A stretch of DNA of 64,000 nucleotides from Bact-08 sp964533215 (GCA_964533215.1 CAZHLJ010000001.1:1178001-1242000), one strand, 5' to 3'. Counted from the stretch's first letter, positions 51,113-60,656 are shown. Numbers and translations: made by a program. Notes: generated by a model not told the origin, from the letters alone.

Positions 51113-53096
51113 GTTTCTTCTTGTGCTGCTAATAAGTCTGCTTACTGCAGATCTTGCCTTCTCACAATACGACAGACAACAGTTTTTTAACAGGGGAAGG
51201 CAATTCCTTATAGAAGGAAAATATTCCCAGGCTATTGAGAATTTCAATATACTGACACATCTCGACACAACTCTGCATGAGGCGTATTTCTTTAGAGGTA
51301 TTGCTAAGTATAATCTTGGAGACTTTCTTGGGGCTCAGTTCGATTTTGACCGCACCCTTTCGATAAATCCTATATACACCCCTGCTTACCACTACAGAGC
51401 AATTACATTAAGCAGGATTGGTAAATACGACCTTGCCCTCAAGGATCTTGAGGAGGCTGTGGATCTCAGGCCAAGCTATACAGGACTCTATTTCAGCCGT
51501 GGTGTGACATATTTCCTGTCGCAGCAGTTCGATAAGGCAGTGCAGGATTTTAACCGCTTTATCAGGCATGAGCCTAAAGTTGCCGATGCCTATCTCAATA
51601 GGGGAGCTTCCTACCTTTTCCTTGGAGATACTACAAAAGCACTGGAAGACTACAATGCGGCAATCAACCTTAATATATTCGATCCAGAAGGGTATGTGAG
51701 ACGTTCAAGAATCCATGTTATGCAGAATAATCTCAAGGATGCAATAAGTGACCTTGACCACGCCATTTTGCTTGACTCTACCAATACTTTCGCCTATTTC
51801 AACAGAGCGTTGGCAAAATATAATAACAAGGATATAATGGGAGGCCTGGCAGATCTTGAAAAGGTTCTTAAAGAAGATCCGGGTAATGCACTCACTCTTT
51901 ACAACAGGGCTTTGATAAGGTCTCAGATAGGAGACTACAACAATGCTTTGGAAGACTATGACAAGGTTATCTCCATCAATCCTAACAATGTGCTTGCTTA
52001 TTACAACAGAGCTGCACTTTTTATGCAGTTGGGCAGATACAGGGATGCAATGGATGATTATTCTCAGGCGATAAACCTATATCCTGACTTTGCAAATGCA
52101 TATATGAACCGGTCATATGTAAAGAATCAGCTTGGGCAGTTTAATTCTGCCAAGAGGGACTATGAGATTGCGCAAAAAAAGATTCGGGATTACAAATCCA
52201 TGGCCGGAGATTCGCTCAAAGCCTCTGCTTTTGCAGATACCACAAAAAAATATGACAGATTGCTTGCCTTGGATGCTGACTTTGCAAAGAAGGATTTCAA
52301 CAACAATCTTCTTCAGTTTAAAGATGTTGACATAAGACTGAAGCCTCTGTATAAATTCAAAGCCGATGAAACAAAGAAAGATATGCAGGCTCTTGAAAGA
52401 ACTTATGAAGACAAGAAATCTGAATTTTTTGTTTCGCAGGTGCCAATTCCTGTCCGACTCTCGTCAGATCCTGCAACTATATCAGCAGAAAGACTTCAGA
52501 TATTTGTAGATTTTCTGGATAAAAGCCTAAAATCCGGCAAGGATTCAAAAACTCTTTTTGCCAAAGGGGTTCTGGAGTCAAACATGAAGAAGTTCAACAC
52601 TGCCCTGGAATGCTATAACCAAGCAATAGACATAGATCCGGGTGAGTCTTTTTACTATATCAACAGAGGTGCCCTTCAGTCGGAAATGATTGATTTCATC
52701 TCTTCTATTGAAAGTAATGTACAGGTTCTTACACTGGACAATGCGGGTGCAACAAGAGCAAAGGTTCAGGAGCAGGCGACAAAGAGCTACGATTACACTG
52801 CTGCAATTCATGATATGAAGAGGGCTATGGAGCTTTCACCGGAATTCCCTTACATATATTATAATCTGGGCAATCTTTACTGCCTATCCAACGATCTCCC
52901 TGAGTCTATCCTTCAATACACAAAGGCTCTGGAACTCTATCCTTATATTGGGGAAGCCTACTATAACCGTGGATTGGTTCTCATATATCTCAAGGATAAG
53001 GAAAAGGGATGTATAGACCTAAGTAAAGCAGGAGAATTGGGAATCTCCGAGGCTTATAAAGTGATCAAGAAATATTGCACAGAGGAGGAAAGGTAG
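51102..53096 (+). CDS. Exported tetratricopeptide-repeat protein
   Basis: 664 residues with a signal peptide (MRNKFLLVLLISLLTADLAFS). At least nine TPR units run from about residue 25 to 355 (for example AYLNRGASYLFLGDTTKALE, AYYNRAALFMQLGRYRDAMD), followed by a non-repeat stretch (about 360-475) and more TPRs to the end (YYNLGNLYCLSNDLPESIL). TPRs bind other proteins; a periplasmic scaffold is likely. It overlaps mtgA by 11 bases, which suggests a part in wall assembly. The stop is 11 bases from the convergent DUF4293 gene. Confidence 0.92.
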   Translation: MRNKFLLVLLISLLTADLAFSQYDRQQFFNRGRQFLIEGKYSQAIENFNILTHLDTTLHEAYFFRGIAKYNLGDFLGAQFDFDRTLSINPIYTPAYHYRAITLSRIGKYDLALKDLEEAVDLRPSYTGLYFSRGVTYFLSQQFDKAVQDFNRFIRHEPKVADAYLNRGASYLFLGDTTKALEDYNAAINLNIFDPEGYVRRSRIHVMQNNLKDAISDLDHAILLDSTNTFAYFNRALAKYNNKDIMGGLADLEKVLKEDPGNALTLYNRALIRSQIGDYNNALEDYDKVISINPNNVLAYYNRAALFMQLGRYRDAMDDYSQAINLYPDFANAYMNRSYVKNQLGQFNSAKRDYEIAQKKIRDYKSMAGDSLKASAFADTTKKYDRLLALDADFAKKDFNNNLLQFKDVDIRLKPLYKFKADETKKDMQALERTYEDKKSEFFVSQVPIPVRLSSDPATISAERLQIFVDFLDKSLKSGKDSKTLFAKGVLESNMKKFNTALECYNQAIDIDPGESFYYINRGALQSEMIDFISSIESNVQVLTLDNAGATRAKVQEQATKSYDYTAAIHDMKRAMELSPEFPYIYYNLGNLYCLSNDLPESILQYTKALELYPYIGEAYYNRGLVLIYLKDKEKGCIDLSKAGELGISEAYKVIKKYCTEEER

Positions 53097-53107
53097 AAGA
53101 CCTCTGT

Positions 53108-53470
53108 TTACTTTCTTAGCCGGCTTGTAGACTTGACCAACTCTTCATCCCTTGAAATATATATTTTTGCCAGGAATGTGAAGAGAGCAGCAACTGCAGG
53201 AATTAATGAATGTAACGTGAAAACGGGTTTTTCCGGAACTGAAAAGATGCAGTATAGAATTACTGCCTGATAAGCCATCAGTATTATAATATTAAGAATT
53301 GACAGCTTTATCTGGAGCTGCCTGCGGCGATACAGAAATATTGAAACCAGTGATATTGCTGTTGTTATTATTGTAAAGATTAAAGAGGTTCCTTCAATTG
53401 TCTGTAAAAAGAGCGAGCAGAGCAATAGTGCAGAAGCAAGCAGAAAAAGTGTCTGAATTCGTTGTAGCAT
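53108..53470 (-). CDS. DUF4293 family membrane protein
   Basis: 120 residues from the ATG at 53470 (MLQRIQTLFLLASALLL); the family starts M(I/L)QRIQT, so the longer frame to 53491 is not preferred. Four hydrophobic segments and a basic loop RRRQLQIK near 60 match DUF4293, a Bacteroidota inner-membrane family of unknown function. Single gene, divergent from the nucleoside phosphorylase. Confidence 0.85.
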   Translation of the reverse strand: MLQRIQTLFLLASALLLCSLFLQTIEGTSLIFTIITTAISLVSIFLYRRRQLQIKLSILNIIILMAYQAVILYCIFSVPEKPVFTLHSLIPAVAALFTFLAKIYISRDEELVKSTSRLRK

Positions 53471-53482
53471 AATAATCCGATT

Positions 53483-53516
53483 TTTGCGCAAAAATATAAA
53501 ATAAAGGCTATTTTTG
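53483..53516 (+). promoter_or_regulatory. Promoter of the nucleoside phosphorylase gene
   Basis: TTTG (53483-53486), 22 bases, TATTTTTG (53509-53516), 19 bases before the ATG at 53536. The -7 match is exact and the spacer one base long. Confidence 0.5.
53489..53496 (-). promoter_or_regulatory. Candidate -7 element for DUF4293
   Basis: On the minus strand TATTTTTG, exact match, 18 bases before the ATG at 53470. It lies inside the spacer of the divergent promoter, so the two would compete. Confidence 0.4.
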
Positions 53517-53535
53517 TAAACTAAATCGATAATTT

Positions 53536-54411
53536 ATGAATGCAATCGCACCTTCTGAACTTATTATCAATGGAGATGGTTCAATATTTCATCTGCATAT
53601 CAGGCCAGAGGAGTTGGCAGATGTTGTCATATTGGTTGGAGATCCAGGTAGAGTTGAAATGGTAGCATCCTTCTTTGATTCGAAGGAATTTGTAAGGCAA
53701 TCCAGGGAGTTTGTTACAATAACAGGATCATATAAAGGGCGCAGAGTGACAGCTCTCTCTACCGGCATAGGAACAGACAATATTGATATTGTCATGAACG
53801 AGTTGGACGCTTTGGCGAATATTGACTTCATAACAAGAATGCCGAAGCCGGATCATAAAAAGCTTACAATACTCAGGATAGGCACATCGGGGGCAATTCA
53901 ACCCGATATCCCTCTTGGATCTTTTGTCCTGTCACATATTTCAATTGGTTGTGATGGTTTATTAAACTGGTATGCAAACAGAAATTCTGTTACAATTCCG
54001 GATATGGAGGAGGCTTTTGTGAATCATTGCGGATGGCTCAGGCAGCTTCCGGCTCCATATTTTGCTAAGGACAGCCAGAAGATAATTGATGTCATGAAGG
54101 ACTGTACAATAAAAGGAGTTACAATCTCTGCCTCTGGGTTTTATGGTCCTCAGGGAAGGGTGCTGAGATTACCACTCTCAATGCCGGATATGGTGAGCAA
54201 GTTTGAGTCTTTTGAATACAAAGGTGATAGAATAACCAATTTTGAAATGGAGGGTTCTGCCATTGCCGGGTTATCAGCCCTTCTGGGACATGATGCAGCT
54301 ACTGTATGCTGTATAATTGCAAACAGGCACCTTCACGAAAGTCAGCCTGACTACAAACAATATATAAACAAATTAGTGGAAATTTCATTGGAGAGATTGA
54401 CTAAACTATAG
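53536..54411 (+). CDS. Nucleoside phosphorylase, uridine-phosphorylase-like
   Basis: 291 residues of the PNP/UDP family, which splits nucleosides with phosphate to give a base and (deoxy)ribose 1-phosphate. Motifs: VILVGDPGRVEMVASFF (phosphate site, near 31-47), ALSTGIGTDNIDIVMNEL (near 75-92), RIGTSGAIQPDIPLGSFV, and the ribose-contacting NFEMEGSAIAGL near 239-250. The sequence is nearer to uridine phosphorylases than to hexameric PNP, but substrate choice cannot be settled by eye. The SirB1-like gene follows after 3 bases. Confidence 0.88.
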   Translation: MNAIAPSELIINGDGSIFHLHIRPEELADVVILVGDPGRVEMVASFFDSKEFVRQSREFVTITGSYKGRRVTALSTGIGTDNIDIVMNELDALANIDFITRMPKPDHKKLTILRIGTSGAIQPDIPLGSFVLSHISIGCDGLLNWYANRNSVTIPDMEEAFVNHCGWLRQLPAPYFAKDSQKIIDVMKDCTIKGVTISASGFYGPQGRVLRLPLSMPDMVSKFESFEYKGDRITNFEMEGSAIAGLSALLGHDAATVCCIIANRHLHESQPDYKQYINKLVEISLERLTKL

Positions 54412-54414
54412 TTT

Positions 54415-55269
54415 ATGAGGATAGACCCCGAGATCATATCCCTATTGTCTTTGATAGACGATCCTGACGCCACTGTTAAAGAGGCTGTCAGGGACAGGAT
54501 ACTGACACGAGGAGAGGTTGCAATTGAGCAACTCGAACTTCTTGCAGACATGGAGCTCTCAGACGATAAGAAAGCTTTTTATGGCAAATACATAGAAGAT
54601 CTTAAAGAGGATCTCATCTGTGACAGGATTGAGTCTTATCTGCAATCTCCGGATCCTATGCTGTTAAAAGGCATCTATTTGATATCCCGATCAATTGATT
54701 TTACCCTTAACGAGTATGACTTCATTAATTCTGTTGAGAGGCTTTCAGACGAGATAAGTATAGAGTTGTCTGAAGATAAGACAGCCACCGAGAATGTCGG
54801 AATTTTCAACTATCTTTTTTTTAATAACCTAGGTTTCGATCACTGCGATACACTCATTCAAAATGAAGAGAATGCCCTAATCAATAATGTAATTGATTCC
54901 AAGAAAGGTAATCCTGTTTCCATATCTCTGATATATTTCATGCTTGCAAGATTGGCCGGTTTGCCCATTTACCCGCTTTGTTTTCCGGGAGGTTTTGTTC
55001 CGGTTTATCTAGACAATGAAAATAGGATATTGTTTTATCTTAATATATTCAAAAAAGGTTCTATATTCCTGGAAGACAGCCTTAAACAGTTTTTTGACGA
55101 CATAGGGCTTTTATATACTACAGAAAGTCTGAAAGTGGAACAGGATAAGTCTTTAGTCTCCATTTATGCGGAATTGCTGAATTATCTATATAAATCGCAG
55201 GAAAAATTCAAGATGTCCGATAGAATGGAGCGAATTTTGTCAGTATTCGGAGAGAGGAGATACCTGTGA
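54415..55269 (+). CDS. SirB1-like transglutaminase-fold protein
   Basis: 284 residues. The core (about 120-235) has the SirB1/transglutaminase-like pattern: NYLFFNNLGFDHCDTLIQNE, NVIDSKKGNPVSISLIYFM, ARLAGLPIYPLCFPGGFVPVY. The N-terminal 100 residues are helical and include ATVKEAVRDRILTRGEVAIE. The classical catalytic Cys-His-Asp triad is not clear (the position after GNP is VSIS and lacks Cys), as is common in SirB1 proteins, which are probably non-catalytic. Its role is unknown. It is 3 bases from the phosphorylase gene and followed by a terminator. Confidence 0.82.
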   Translation: MRIDPEIISLLSLIDDPDATVKEAVRDRILTRGEVAIEQLELLADMELSDDKKAFYGKYIEDLKEDLICDRIESYLQSPDPMLLKGIYLISRSIDFTLNEYDFINSVERLSDEISIELSEDKTATENVGIFNYLFFNNLGFDHCDTLIQNEENALINNVIDSKKGNPVSISLIYFMLARLAGLPIYPLCFPGGFVPVYLDNENRILFYLNIFKKGSIFLEDSLKQFFDDIGLLYTTESLKVEQDKSLVSIYAELLNYLYKSQEKFKMSDRMERILSVFGERRYL

Positions 55270-55280
55270 TCCGTAAAATA

Positions 55281-55315
55281 AAAACCTCCATAATCATATA
55301 GATTACAGAGGTTTT
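55281..55315 (+). terminator. Terminator after the SirB1-like gene
   Basis: Hairpin with AAAACCTC / GAGGTTTT (55281-55288 and 55308-55315) outside and TAATC / GATTA (55291-55295 and 55301-55305) inside, ending in a T-rich side. It begins 11 bases after the stop codon. Confidence 0.75.
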
Positions 55316-55385
55316 GAAGTTTTAGTACTAGGTTAAGTAATAGCTAATAACTAATGTTACACAAATATAATAAAATATTTTAATA

Positions 55386-56633
55386 TTGTTTACAAATCTG
55401 TATATCGCTAAAAAATTGTGGAAGAAAGGGGCTGCCGAAAAGAGGGGATTGACAGGTTCCAGTTCGTTGATTGCCGGTTTCTCGGTAGCTGTAAGTGTGC
55501 TTGTAATGGTCTTGGCCATAGCTGTTTCGGATGGATTCAGGCACGAGATCAGAACAAAGGCTGTAGGATTTTCAGGGGAGATTATTCTGAACAGTCCTGG
55601 AGTCGATCCTACAACAAATCTTTTTCCGATAAGGAGCGATCTTTCATATATCAACGACTTGACAGGCTTGTCTGATATTAAGTCTATTCAGGGGGTTGCT
55701 TACAGATCAGGAATGCTGAAAAGTGGGGAACAGATACAGGGTGTTGTTTTAAAAGGTGTAGGCAAGGATTATGACTGGAGTTTCTTCAAATCCTCACTCT
55801 CTCAGGGAAGATTGCCGGATTTTTCAGACACGACAGCCAGTAAGGAGATAATCCTTTCCGAAAGGTTGGCCGGAATAATGGGCTATTCGGTAGGTGATGC
55901 CGTACAAATGTATTTCATAGACAAAACTGTTCGCGTTGCAAAATACAGGTTGGTAGGTCTATATGATGCTCAACTGGAAGATATTGATAAGACACTGGTG
56001 GTCGCAGATCTTCGTGAGGTCCAGAGATTGAACTGTTGGACAGAAAAAGAAGTTTCCGGACTGGAGGTCCTTCTGAAAACGGGGGCCGATATTGATTATA
56101 ATGGAGAAAAAATAGACCAGATTATAATTGAAAAGTGCAAAGAGGAAGATCCTTCTGTTGCTGTCAGCAAGATAAATGACATTTTCCCTCATCTTTTTGA
56201 CTGGTTGCGCCTGCTTGATTTCAATGTCCTGGTTGTTCTGTTATTGATGATTCTAGTTGCAGGCTTCAATATGATATCAGGACTTTTGATAATACTTTTT
56301 GAGAAGATCTCAATGATTGGACTTCTAAAGGCTCTGGGCATGAGAGATTCCAGCATTCACAGGATTTTTCTTTTAAGGGCCTCCTTTATTGTCTTATGTG
56401 GAATGATTGCCGGTAATTTTATGGCGGTCTCTCTTGCTATTATCCAGAAGAGATATTCTTTATTAGGTCTTGATCCTGAAAATTATTTTGTAAAATCAGT
56501 CCCGATACATCTTGATTTTGCCAAGATATTCATTCTCAACGTTGCGGCTTTCGTGATTATAATGTTGGTAATGTTGCTTACCTCGTTTTTTATTTCTAAG
56601 ATAAGTCCTGATAAGACCATCAGAGTCAAATAA
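55386..56633 (+). CDS. LolC/LolE-type (FtsX-like) permease
   Basis: 415 residues with the MacB/FtsX layout: a first membrane segment (about 28-50), a periplasmic domain (50-275), and three membrane segments at the end (about 277-305, 325-355 and 375-405). The start YIAKKLWKKG and the run GSSSLIAGFSVAVSVLVMVL are typical of lipoprotein-releasing permeases. With a LolD ATPase this type extracts lipoproteins from the inner membrane; no ATPase gene is beside it. The start is a TTG at 55386, giving MFTNLYIAKKL, the normal family start. The stop is 4 bases from the convergent MltF-like gene. Confidence 0.88.
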   Translation: MFTNLYIAKKLWKKGAAEKRGLTGSSSLIAGFSVAVSVLVMVLAIAVSDGFRHEIRTKAVGFSGEIILNSPGVDPTTNLFPIRSDLSYINDLTGLSDIKSIQGVAYRSGMLKSGEQIQGVVLKGVGKDYDWSFFKSSLSQGRLPDFSDTTASKEIILSERLAGIMGYSVGDAVQMYFIDKTVRVAKYRLVGLYDAQLEDIDKTLVVADLREVQRLNCWTEKEVSGLEVLLKTGADIDYNGEKIDQIIIEKCKEEDPSVAVSKINDIFPHLFDWLRLLDFNVLVVLLLMILVAGFNMISGLLIILFEKISMIGLLKALGMRDSSIHRIFLLRASFIVLCGMIAGNFMAVSLAIIQKRYSLLGLDPENYFVKSVPIHLDFAKIFILNVAAFVIIMLVMLLTSFFISKISPDKTIRVK

Positions 56634-56637
56634 TGCC

Positions 56638-57705
56638 CTATTTGACCATCACTTTGTAGTCCTCGTACCTGGATAGTACGTCATTAACAAAATTGATTGT
56701 CTCCATACCGTTGAATGTGCCGAATCTGAGTAGACCCAAAGGAAGATTCTCCTGAATCCGCATCATTGGAATAACATCGATAATAGAGTTCCAGCTATTT
56801 GGATTTTCTCCTTTATGTTCGGCAAACTTTCTGACATCTTCTATTCGTCCTTCTCCCGCATTGTAAGCAGCCAAAACGAATTTTACAGAATTTACAGAAT
56901 CCATTTTCTCACAGGAGTACATCTTCTGTAAACGCTTGATCAGTCTTGTTCCAGCTTGAATGTTTTGGTCTGGATCGTATATGTCGTTAATACCAAATTG
57001 CTTTGCGGTTGCATGCTTGATCTGCATAAGCCCATGTGCTCCTCTGCCACTTTGTGCGTTCATGGAAAATTTGGATTCCTGGAAGATAAGTGCAGCAAGA
57101 AGGCGCCAGTCCCAATCAATTTTTGTCGAGTATTTCTTGATGATGTTGTCGTATGGGGAAAGAAGCGATACTGGATTCGAGGAGGAGATTCTGTGGCCTT
57201 TATATCTGCGGAAGTATTTGCCTATCAGGTTGTCATATTCCCTTGTCTGTCTATAGTGCCCGAACCAGTTGTTCAGATGCTGCAGCAGGTCATAATTACT
57301 CTTCTTGACTACCCATACATGGCTATATTCGTTCAGATCGATACTTGAAATGACATCTGCCTGGTATTCATCGGGAATTGTGTCGTTCTGTGAATCGACA
57401 ACCAGAATGTCAACATTGCCGCTCATCAGTTCCTCCCATGGATTGATGTTACGGACTGGCTTGATGTCAATATCGCATTTCTGTCTTGTTGCGAATTTCT
57501 TTAGGATGTCGAAATGAAAACCAACAGTATGTCCCTGCTTAAGGTAAATACCATCCTTTACGTTTACCAATGCACAAAGTGTATCGCTTTCAAGAGAGGT
57601 GTAGTCTCTCTCATTGTGCACAGAATTCTTGAATGCGTTCATAAAAAAAAGAACGGCAATAATCAAGATGATCACAAAATATTTTACCGGGGCCTTCATA
57701 GGCAA
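56638..57705 (-). CDS. mltF: MltF-like lytic transglycosylase
   Basis: 355 residues. A signal anchor (about 8-23), a short substrate-binding-type domain (about 40-180, LCALVNVKDGIYLKQGHTVG, NVDILVVDSQND) and a C-terminal SLT domain (about 195-350). The catalytic Glu is Glu210 in ALIFQESKFS, followed by GRGAHGLMQIKHATAKQFG and AYNAGEGRIEDV. It cuts peptidoglycan to 1,6-anhydro-muropeptides. The binding domain is shorter than in E. coli MltF. It starts 5 bases after the porin-like gene, so they share a transcript. Confidence 0.92.
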   Translation of the reverse strand: MPMKAPVKYFVIILIIAVLFFMNAFKNSVHNERDYTSLESDTLCALVNVKDGIYLKQGHTVGFHFDILKKFATRQKCDIDIKPVRNINPWEELMSGNVDILVVDSQNDTIPDEYQADVISSIDLNEYSHVWVVKKSNYDLLQHLNNWFGHYRQTREYDNLIGKYFRRYKGHRISSSNPVSLLSPYDNIIKKYSTKIDWDWRLLAALIFQESKFSMNAQSGRGAHGLMQIKHATAKQFGINDIYDPDQNIQAGTRLIKRLQKMYSCEKMDSVNSVKFVLAAYNAGEGRIEDVRKFAEHKGENPNSWNSIIDVIPMMRIQENLPLGLLRFGTFNGMETINFVNDVLSRYEDYKVMVK

Positions 57706-57710
57706 CCTGA

Positions 57711-59834
57711 TTAATAGATGTAGAATGGCCAGTGGATACCCACTTTAATAGCGGTCTTTGGCCTTATGTAGTGATTTGCTGAAAAATAATCTCCGTCAGG
57801 CCAACCCTGAGACGAATTTAAATATTTAATGAAAATGCTGGCACGTTTCCACTGAATATTCAAGAATGCATCAATATAAGGATAATCTCCGATTTTTCTG
57901 TCATTCTGCACGTGGAACTGGCCTAATGCAGGACTATACGAAGGAGCATAGTATTCTGTATTATAGGTTACGTCTGCTCCTAATTGCGCCTTCATGACAT
58001 TTTTGACAACAGCGAACTCAATGTAATATCTGAGATTGGCACTCAGTTTTGGAAGGGGCATGACCTCACTGTTAGAGGTGTATTGATATAGAATACGGTT
58101 ATCTAAATGTAGTATACCAAGTCTGAAGTTTTTACTAAGGTAGGCTGTCATTATACTTTCCACATGGTTGTGCTGATCTATGACCCCGTCATTTCCATAG
58201 TAAATAAGATTGTTTACCAAGGCATATCCGAAGAATGCCTGCATCTTGAACGCAGGAATGTCAAGCATACCTTCAAACCTTGTTTCTGTAGTCTTACTGA
58301 AGTTGTTATCCCAATAATAGTGGTTTGTGTAAAGGAAATTCTGGAACCATCCGGGTGACGTTGAGGCAATCTTTATTCTGGCAGTAAGATGAACGCCATC
58401 TTTGATAGGATAGGCTGAAAATCTTAACTTTCCGTCCAGGTTGAAATCTCCCGAATTGTATCCGGCAACGAAGAGCTTGCCGAAAGCGTTCCACTGAAAA
58501 TATTTTCTGAACAGACCAGAGGCTCCTGCGTAAAGGTAAAGGTTGTCATATCTCTTGTTGGAGGGAGATCGCAGATAAAACTCAGGCCTGAAACTGTATG
58601 TGCTTAGTATTTGGTAACCTGCACCGCCATCCAGTCTTGAGATGATCGCGTCCTGATCCCAAGGTTGAATCCTCATGAAAATCTTATTCTCAAACATGGT
58701 GACTCTTGTTGTGTCATAGCTGGTTGTAGGAGATATGTTGAACCAATTGTGGTAAAAATCTCTTCCCACCTGGTCTGAGGCTGCTATTTCATCTGAATAA
58801 GCCCTGTTGTAAGTAGAAAATTCAATAGAGTGTCCGAAATAGGTTATGGTACCTTCCCCTGCCTTTAATGAATCCCGAGATGTACTGTCTGCCTTAGAAA
58901 ATCTTATGGGAATTCCATAAGAATGTGTGAGAAACAGGGTATTCCTTCTTAGAGTGTTTTTAGCACTCAAAAGGTTAAACGAAAGTTCCTTAGCATCTAT
59001 AAGCGTGTCAAGGACTTTCGTGTCATCCGTGACACCGCCGTTTTCAGCCCTTTTTATTCCTTGGTAGATATATCCACCATTCATCACATATCTCTTGCCT
59101 AAATAATTTGTACTTAAAGAAAAATTCCTATTGTCAGTCTTCTCTTGTCCTAAAAGACCCGAGGCTCCGAATCTTTCATAATTTATCGCAAAATTGAATG
59201 CAGGTGATAAGTTTTGTGTATGAAGGAATTTTATATCAGACTCTTCCTTGTCCTTATTGGCGAACATTGTTCCCCAGTATGCCAACTCTGTGTATGGAGT
59301 CTTTGTGTTATATAAAGGTAGAGTCTCCGGGGTGTAGCCATATACCAGATATGGCGAGAATTCGTCAAAGACCTCAAGCCTGTCGCGTTTGAAATAGTTG
59401 TGAAGCAAGACCGCTGAACCTGAAATGCCAAGATAAGTTGCTCCGACATCTTTCTTGTAAAAAGGATAGTCAAAGAAGTTGTCATTTAATGTTGTATCAG
59501 GTTTTAGGAAAGAGATGTCGTTGAGATATTGATTGTGTTTCCAGAGAATTATCCTTTTGTACTTTAGGCTGTCCGGTACAATATATGTCTCAAGAATACG
59601 AGGTTTGGCCCATCTTATACTATCTCTTAATGCTTTGATGCTGTCTCTTTCTTCCTTTAATTTTAGTTTCAACTGATATCGCATCTCTTGTTTAAGAGCT
59701 GTAGAGTCCATTTGTTTTGGGATTGAGTCCTGCTCAATCTCCTGGCTTTGGGCTATATTGAAACATAGCATTGTAACCATCAAGGCTACAATGCTACCAG
59801 CGTTTCTAATATTGAAAATTTTGTATCTAAGCAT
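57711..59834 (-). CDS. Porin-like outer-membrane protein (Porin_10 type)
   Basis: 707 residues from the ATG at 59834 (MLRYKIFNIRNAGSIVALMV...NIAQSQ, a signal peptide). The frame runs on to 59921, but that part overlaps the SIS gene and the promoter, so the inner ATG is chosen. After a charged segment (about 35-75, KLKEERDSIKALRDSIR) come many amphipathic beta-strand stretches (PYLVYGYTPETLPLYNTKTP, PAFNFAINYERFGASGLLGQ, IDAFLNIQWKRASIFIKYLN) and the end AIKVGIHWPFYIY, the expected barrel with a terminal aromatic. The family is a Bacteroidota putative porin with no known cargo. Upstream of mltF in a two-gene operon. Confidence 0.85.
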   Translation of the reverse strand: MLRYKIFNIRNAGSIVALMVTMLCFNIAQSQEIEQDSIPKQMDSTALKQEMRYQLKLKLKEERDSIKALRDSIRWAKPRILETYIVPDSLKYKRIILWKHNQYLNDISFLKPDTTLNDNFFDYPFYKKDVGATYLGISGSAVLLHNYFKRDRLEVFDEFSPYLVYGYTPETLPLYNTKTPYTELAYWGTMFANKDKEESDIKFLHTQNLSPAFNFAINYERFGASGLLGQEKTDNRNFSLSTNYLGKRYVMNGGYIYQGIKRAENGGVTDDTKVLDTLIDAKELSFNLLSAKNTLRRNTLFLTHSYGIPIRFSKADSTSRDSLKAGEGTITYFGHSIEFSTYNRAYSDEIAASDQVGRDFYHNWFNISPTTSYDTTRVTMFENKIFMRIQPWDQDAIISRLDGGAGYQILSTYSFRPEFYLRSPSNKRYDNLYLYAGASGLFRKYFQWNAFGKLFVAGYNSGDFNLDGKLRFSAYPIKDGVHLTARIKIASTSPGWFQNFLYTNHYYWDNNFSKTTETRFEGMLDIPAFKMQAFFGYALVNNLIYYGNDGVIDQHNHVESIMTAYLSKNFRLGILHLDNRILYQYTSNSEVMPLPKLSANLRYYIEFAVVKNVMKAQLGADVTYNTEYYAPSYSPALGQFHVQNDRKIGDYPYIDAFLNIQWKRASIFIKYLNSSQGWPDGDYFSANHYIRPKTAIKVGIHWPFYIY

Positions 59835-59843
59835 AATAAAGTG

Positions 59844-59877
59844 CAAACATACAAAAAATGGACAATATTGTTGCAAA
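59844..59877 (-). promoter_or_regulatory. Promoter of the porin-mltF operon
   Basis: On the minus strand TTTG (59877-59874), 22 bases, TATGTTTG (59851-59844), 9 bases before the porin ATG at 59834, which supports that ATG as the true start. Confidence 0.55.
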
Positions 59878-59881
59878 AGGG

Positions 59882-60643
59882 TTACACTCCTTTCACCAGT
59901 TCTTTGTATTTCGCAAGACATCCATCAAGTCTTTCCTGTGCTGTTGTGTCACCAGGAACGTTGTGAGAAGGGTGAATGTAGAGGTGGACGCCTCTATCTG
60001 CAAGTATTTCTGCAGCAGTTGTTATAGTCATCCATACCAAGGTTACAAAAGCCAATGTAGAGACAGGACCTACTTTATCTTGGTGATTCTTCAAAGGAAC
60101 ACTTGCATCTACGAGTGGAGCACATGAGTCTACTACTATATCTGCAATTTCAAAGAGGTTTTTTCCTGTGGAGTGGCGGCTTTTCTTACCCTTTGTCTGG
60201 GCAGCAGAACCATAAACGATGACTTTCATTCCAAGCTCCTTGGCTTTCAATGCGACGTCAATGTTTACGTTGTTTATGCCTGTATGTGAGAATATCCACA
60301 TTGTGTCTCTTTTGTCAAAGTCATAGGCTTTCATAATTGCATCGCCATAACCTGGAGTTCTTTCAAGAAAAAGGAACTGATGTATACCCATTTGTCCGGT
60401 GATACCGGTAAAGAATGTCATAGGTAGTTCTACAATTGGATGAAAGCCGACAAAACCTCCTATTCTTGGATACATCTCCTCGACAGGAATTGTAGCGTGA
60501 CCACAACCAAAAGTGTGGACCATACGTCCGGCCTGAATGCTGTCTGCCATCACTGTTGCTGCTTTTTTGATGTTCTCAAGTTGACTCTCCTCAATATTGG
60601 ACATCACCTCTCTTGCATTTTTTAACCATTCTAATGCTAACAT
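59882..60643 (-). CDS. SIS-domain sugar isomerase-like protein
   Basis: 253 residues, a single SIS domain of the UPF0309 type: MVHTFGCGHATIPVEEMYPR (near 41-60), MWIFSHTGINNVNIDVALKA, GMKVIVYGSA. SIS domains bind phosphosugars and often isomerise them. The C-terminal part carries HPSHNVPGDTTAQERLDG. Last gene of the operon starting at pncB, 13 bases after the transporter gene; together with the ROK kinase and MFS transporter it suggests uptake, phosphorylation and isomerisation of a sugar. The sugar is unknown. Confidence 0.85.
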   Translation of the reverse strand: MLALEWLKNAREVMSNIEESQLENIKKAATVMADSIQAGRMVHTFGCGHATIPVEEMYPRIGGFVGFHPIVELPMTFFTGITGQMGIHQFLFLERTPGYGDAIMKAYDFDKRDTMWIFSHTGINNVNIDVALKAKELGMKVIVYGSAAQTKGKKSRHSTGKNLFEIADIVVDSCAPLVDASVPLKNHQDKVGPVSTLAFVTLVWMTITTAAEILADRGVHLYIHPSHNVPGDTTAQERLDGCLAKYKELVKGV

Positions 60644-60656
60644 AATCTTAGTTTTA

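Noticed and set aside
59835..59921. 29-residue extension of the porin-like protein
   Set aside because: It overlaps the SIS gene and the promoter, and would hide the signal peptide that starts properly at 59834.
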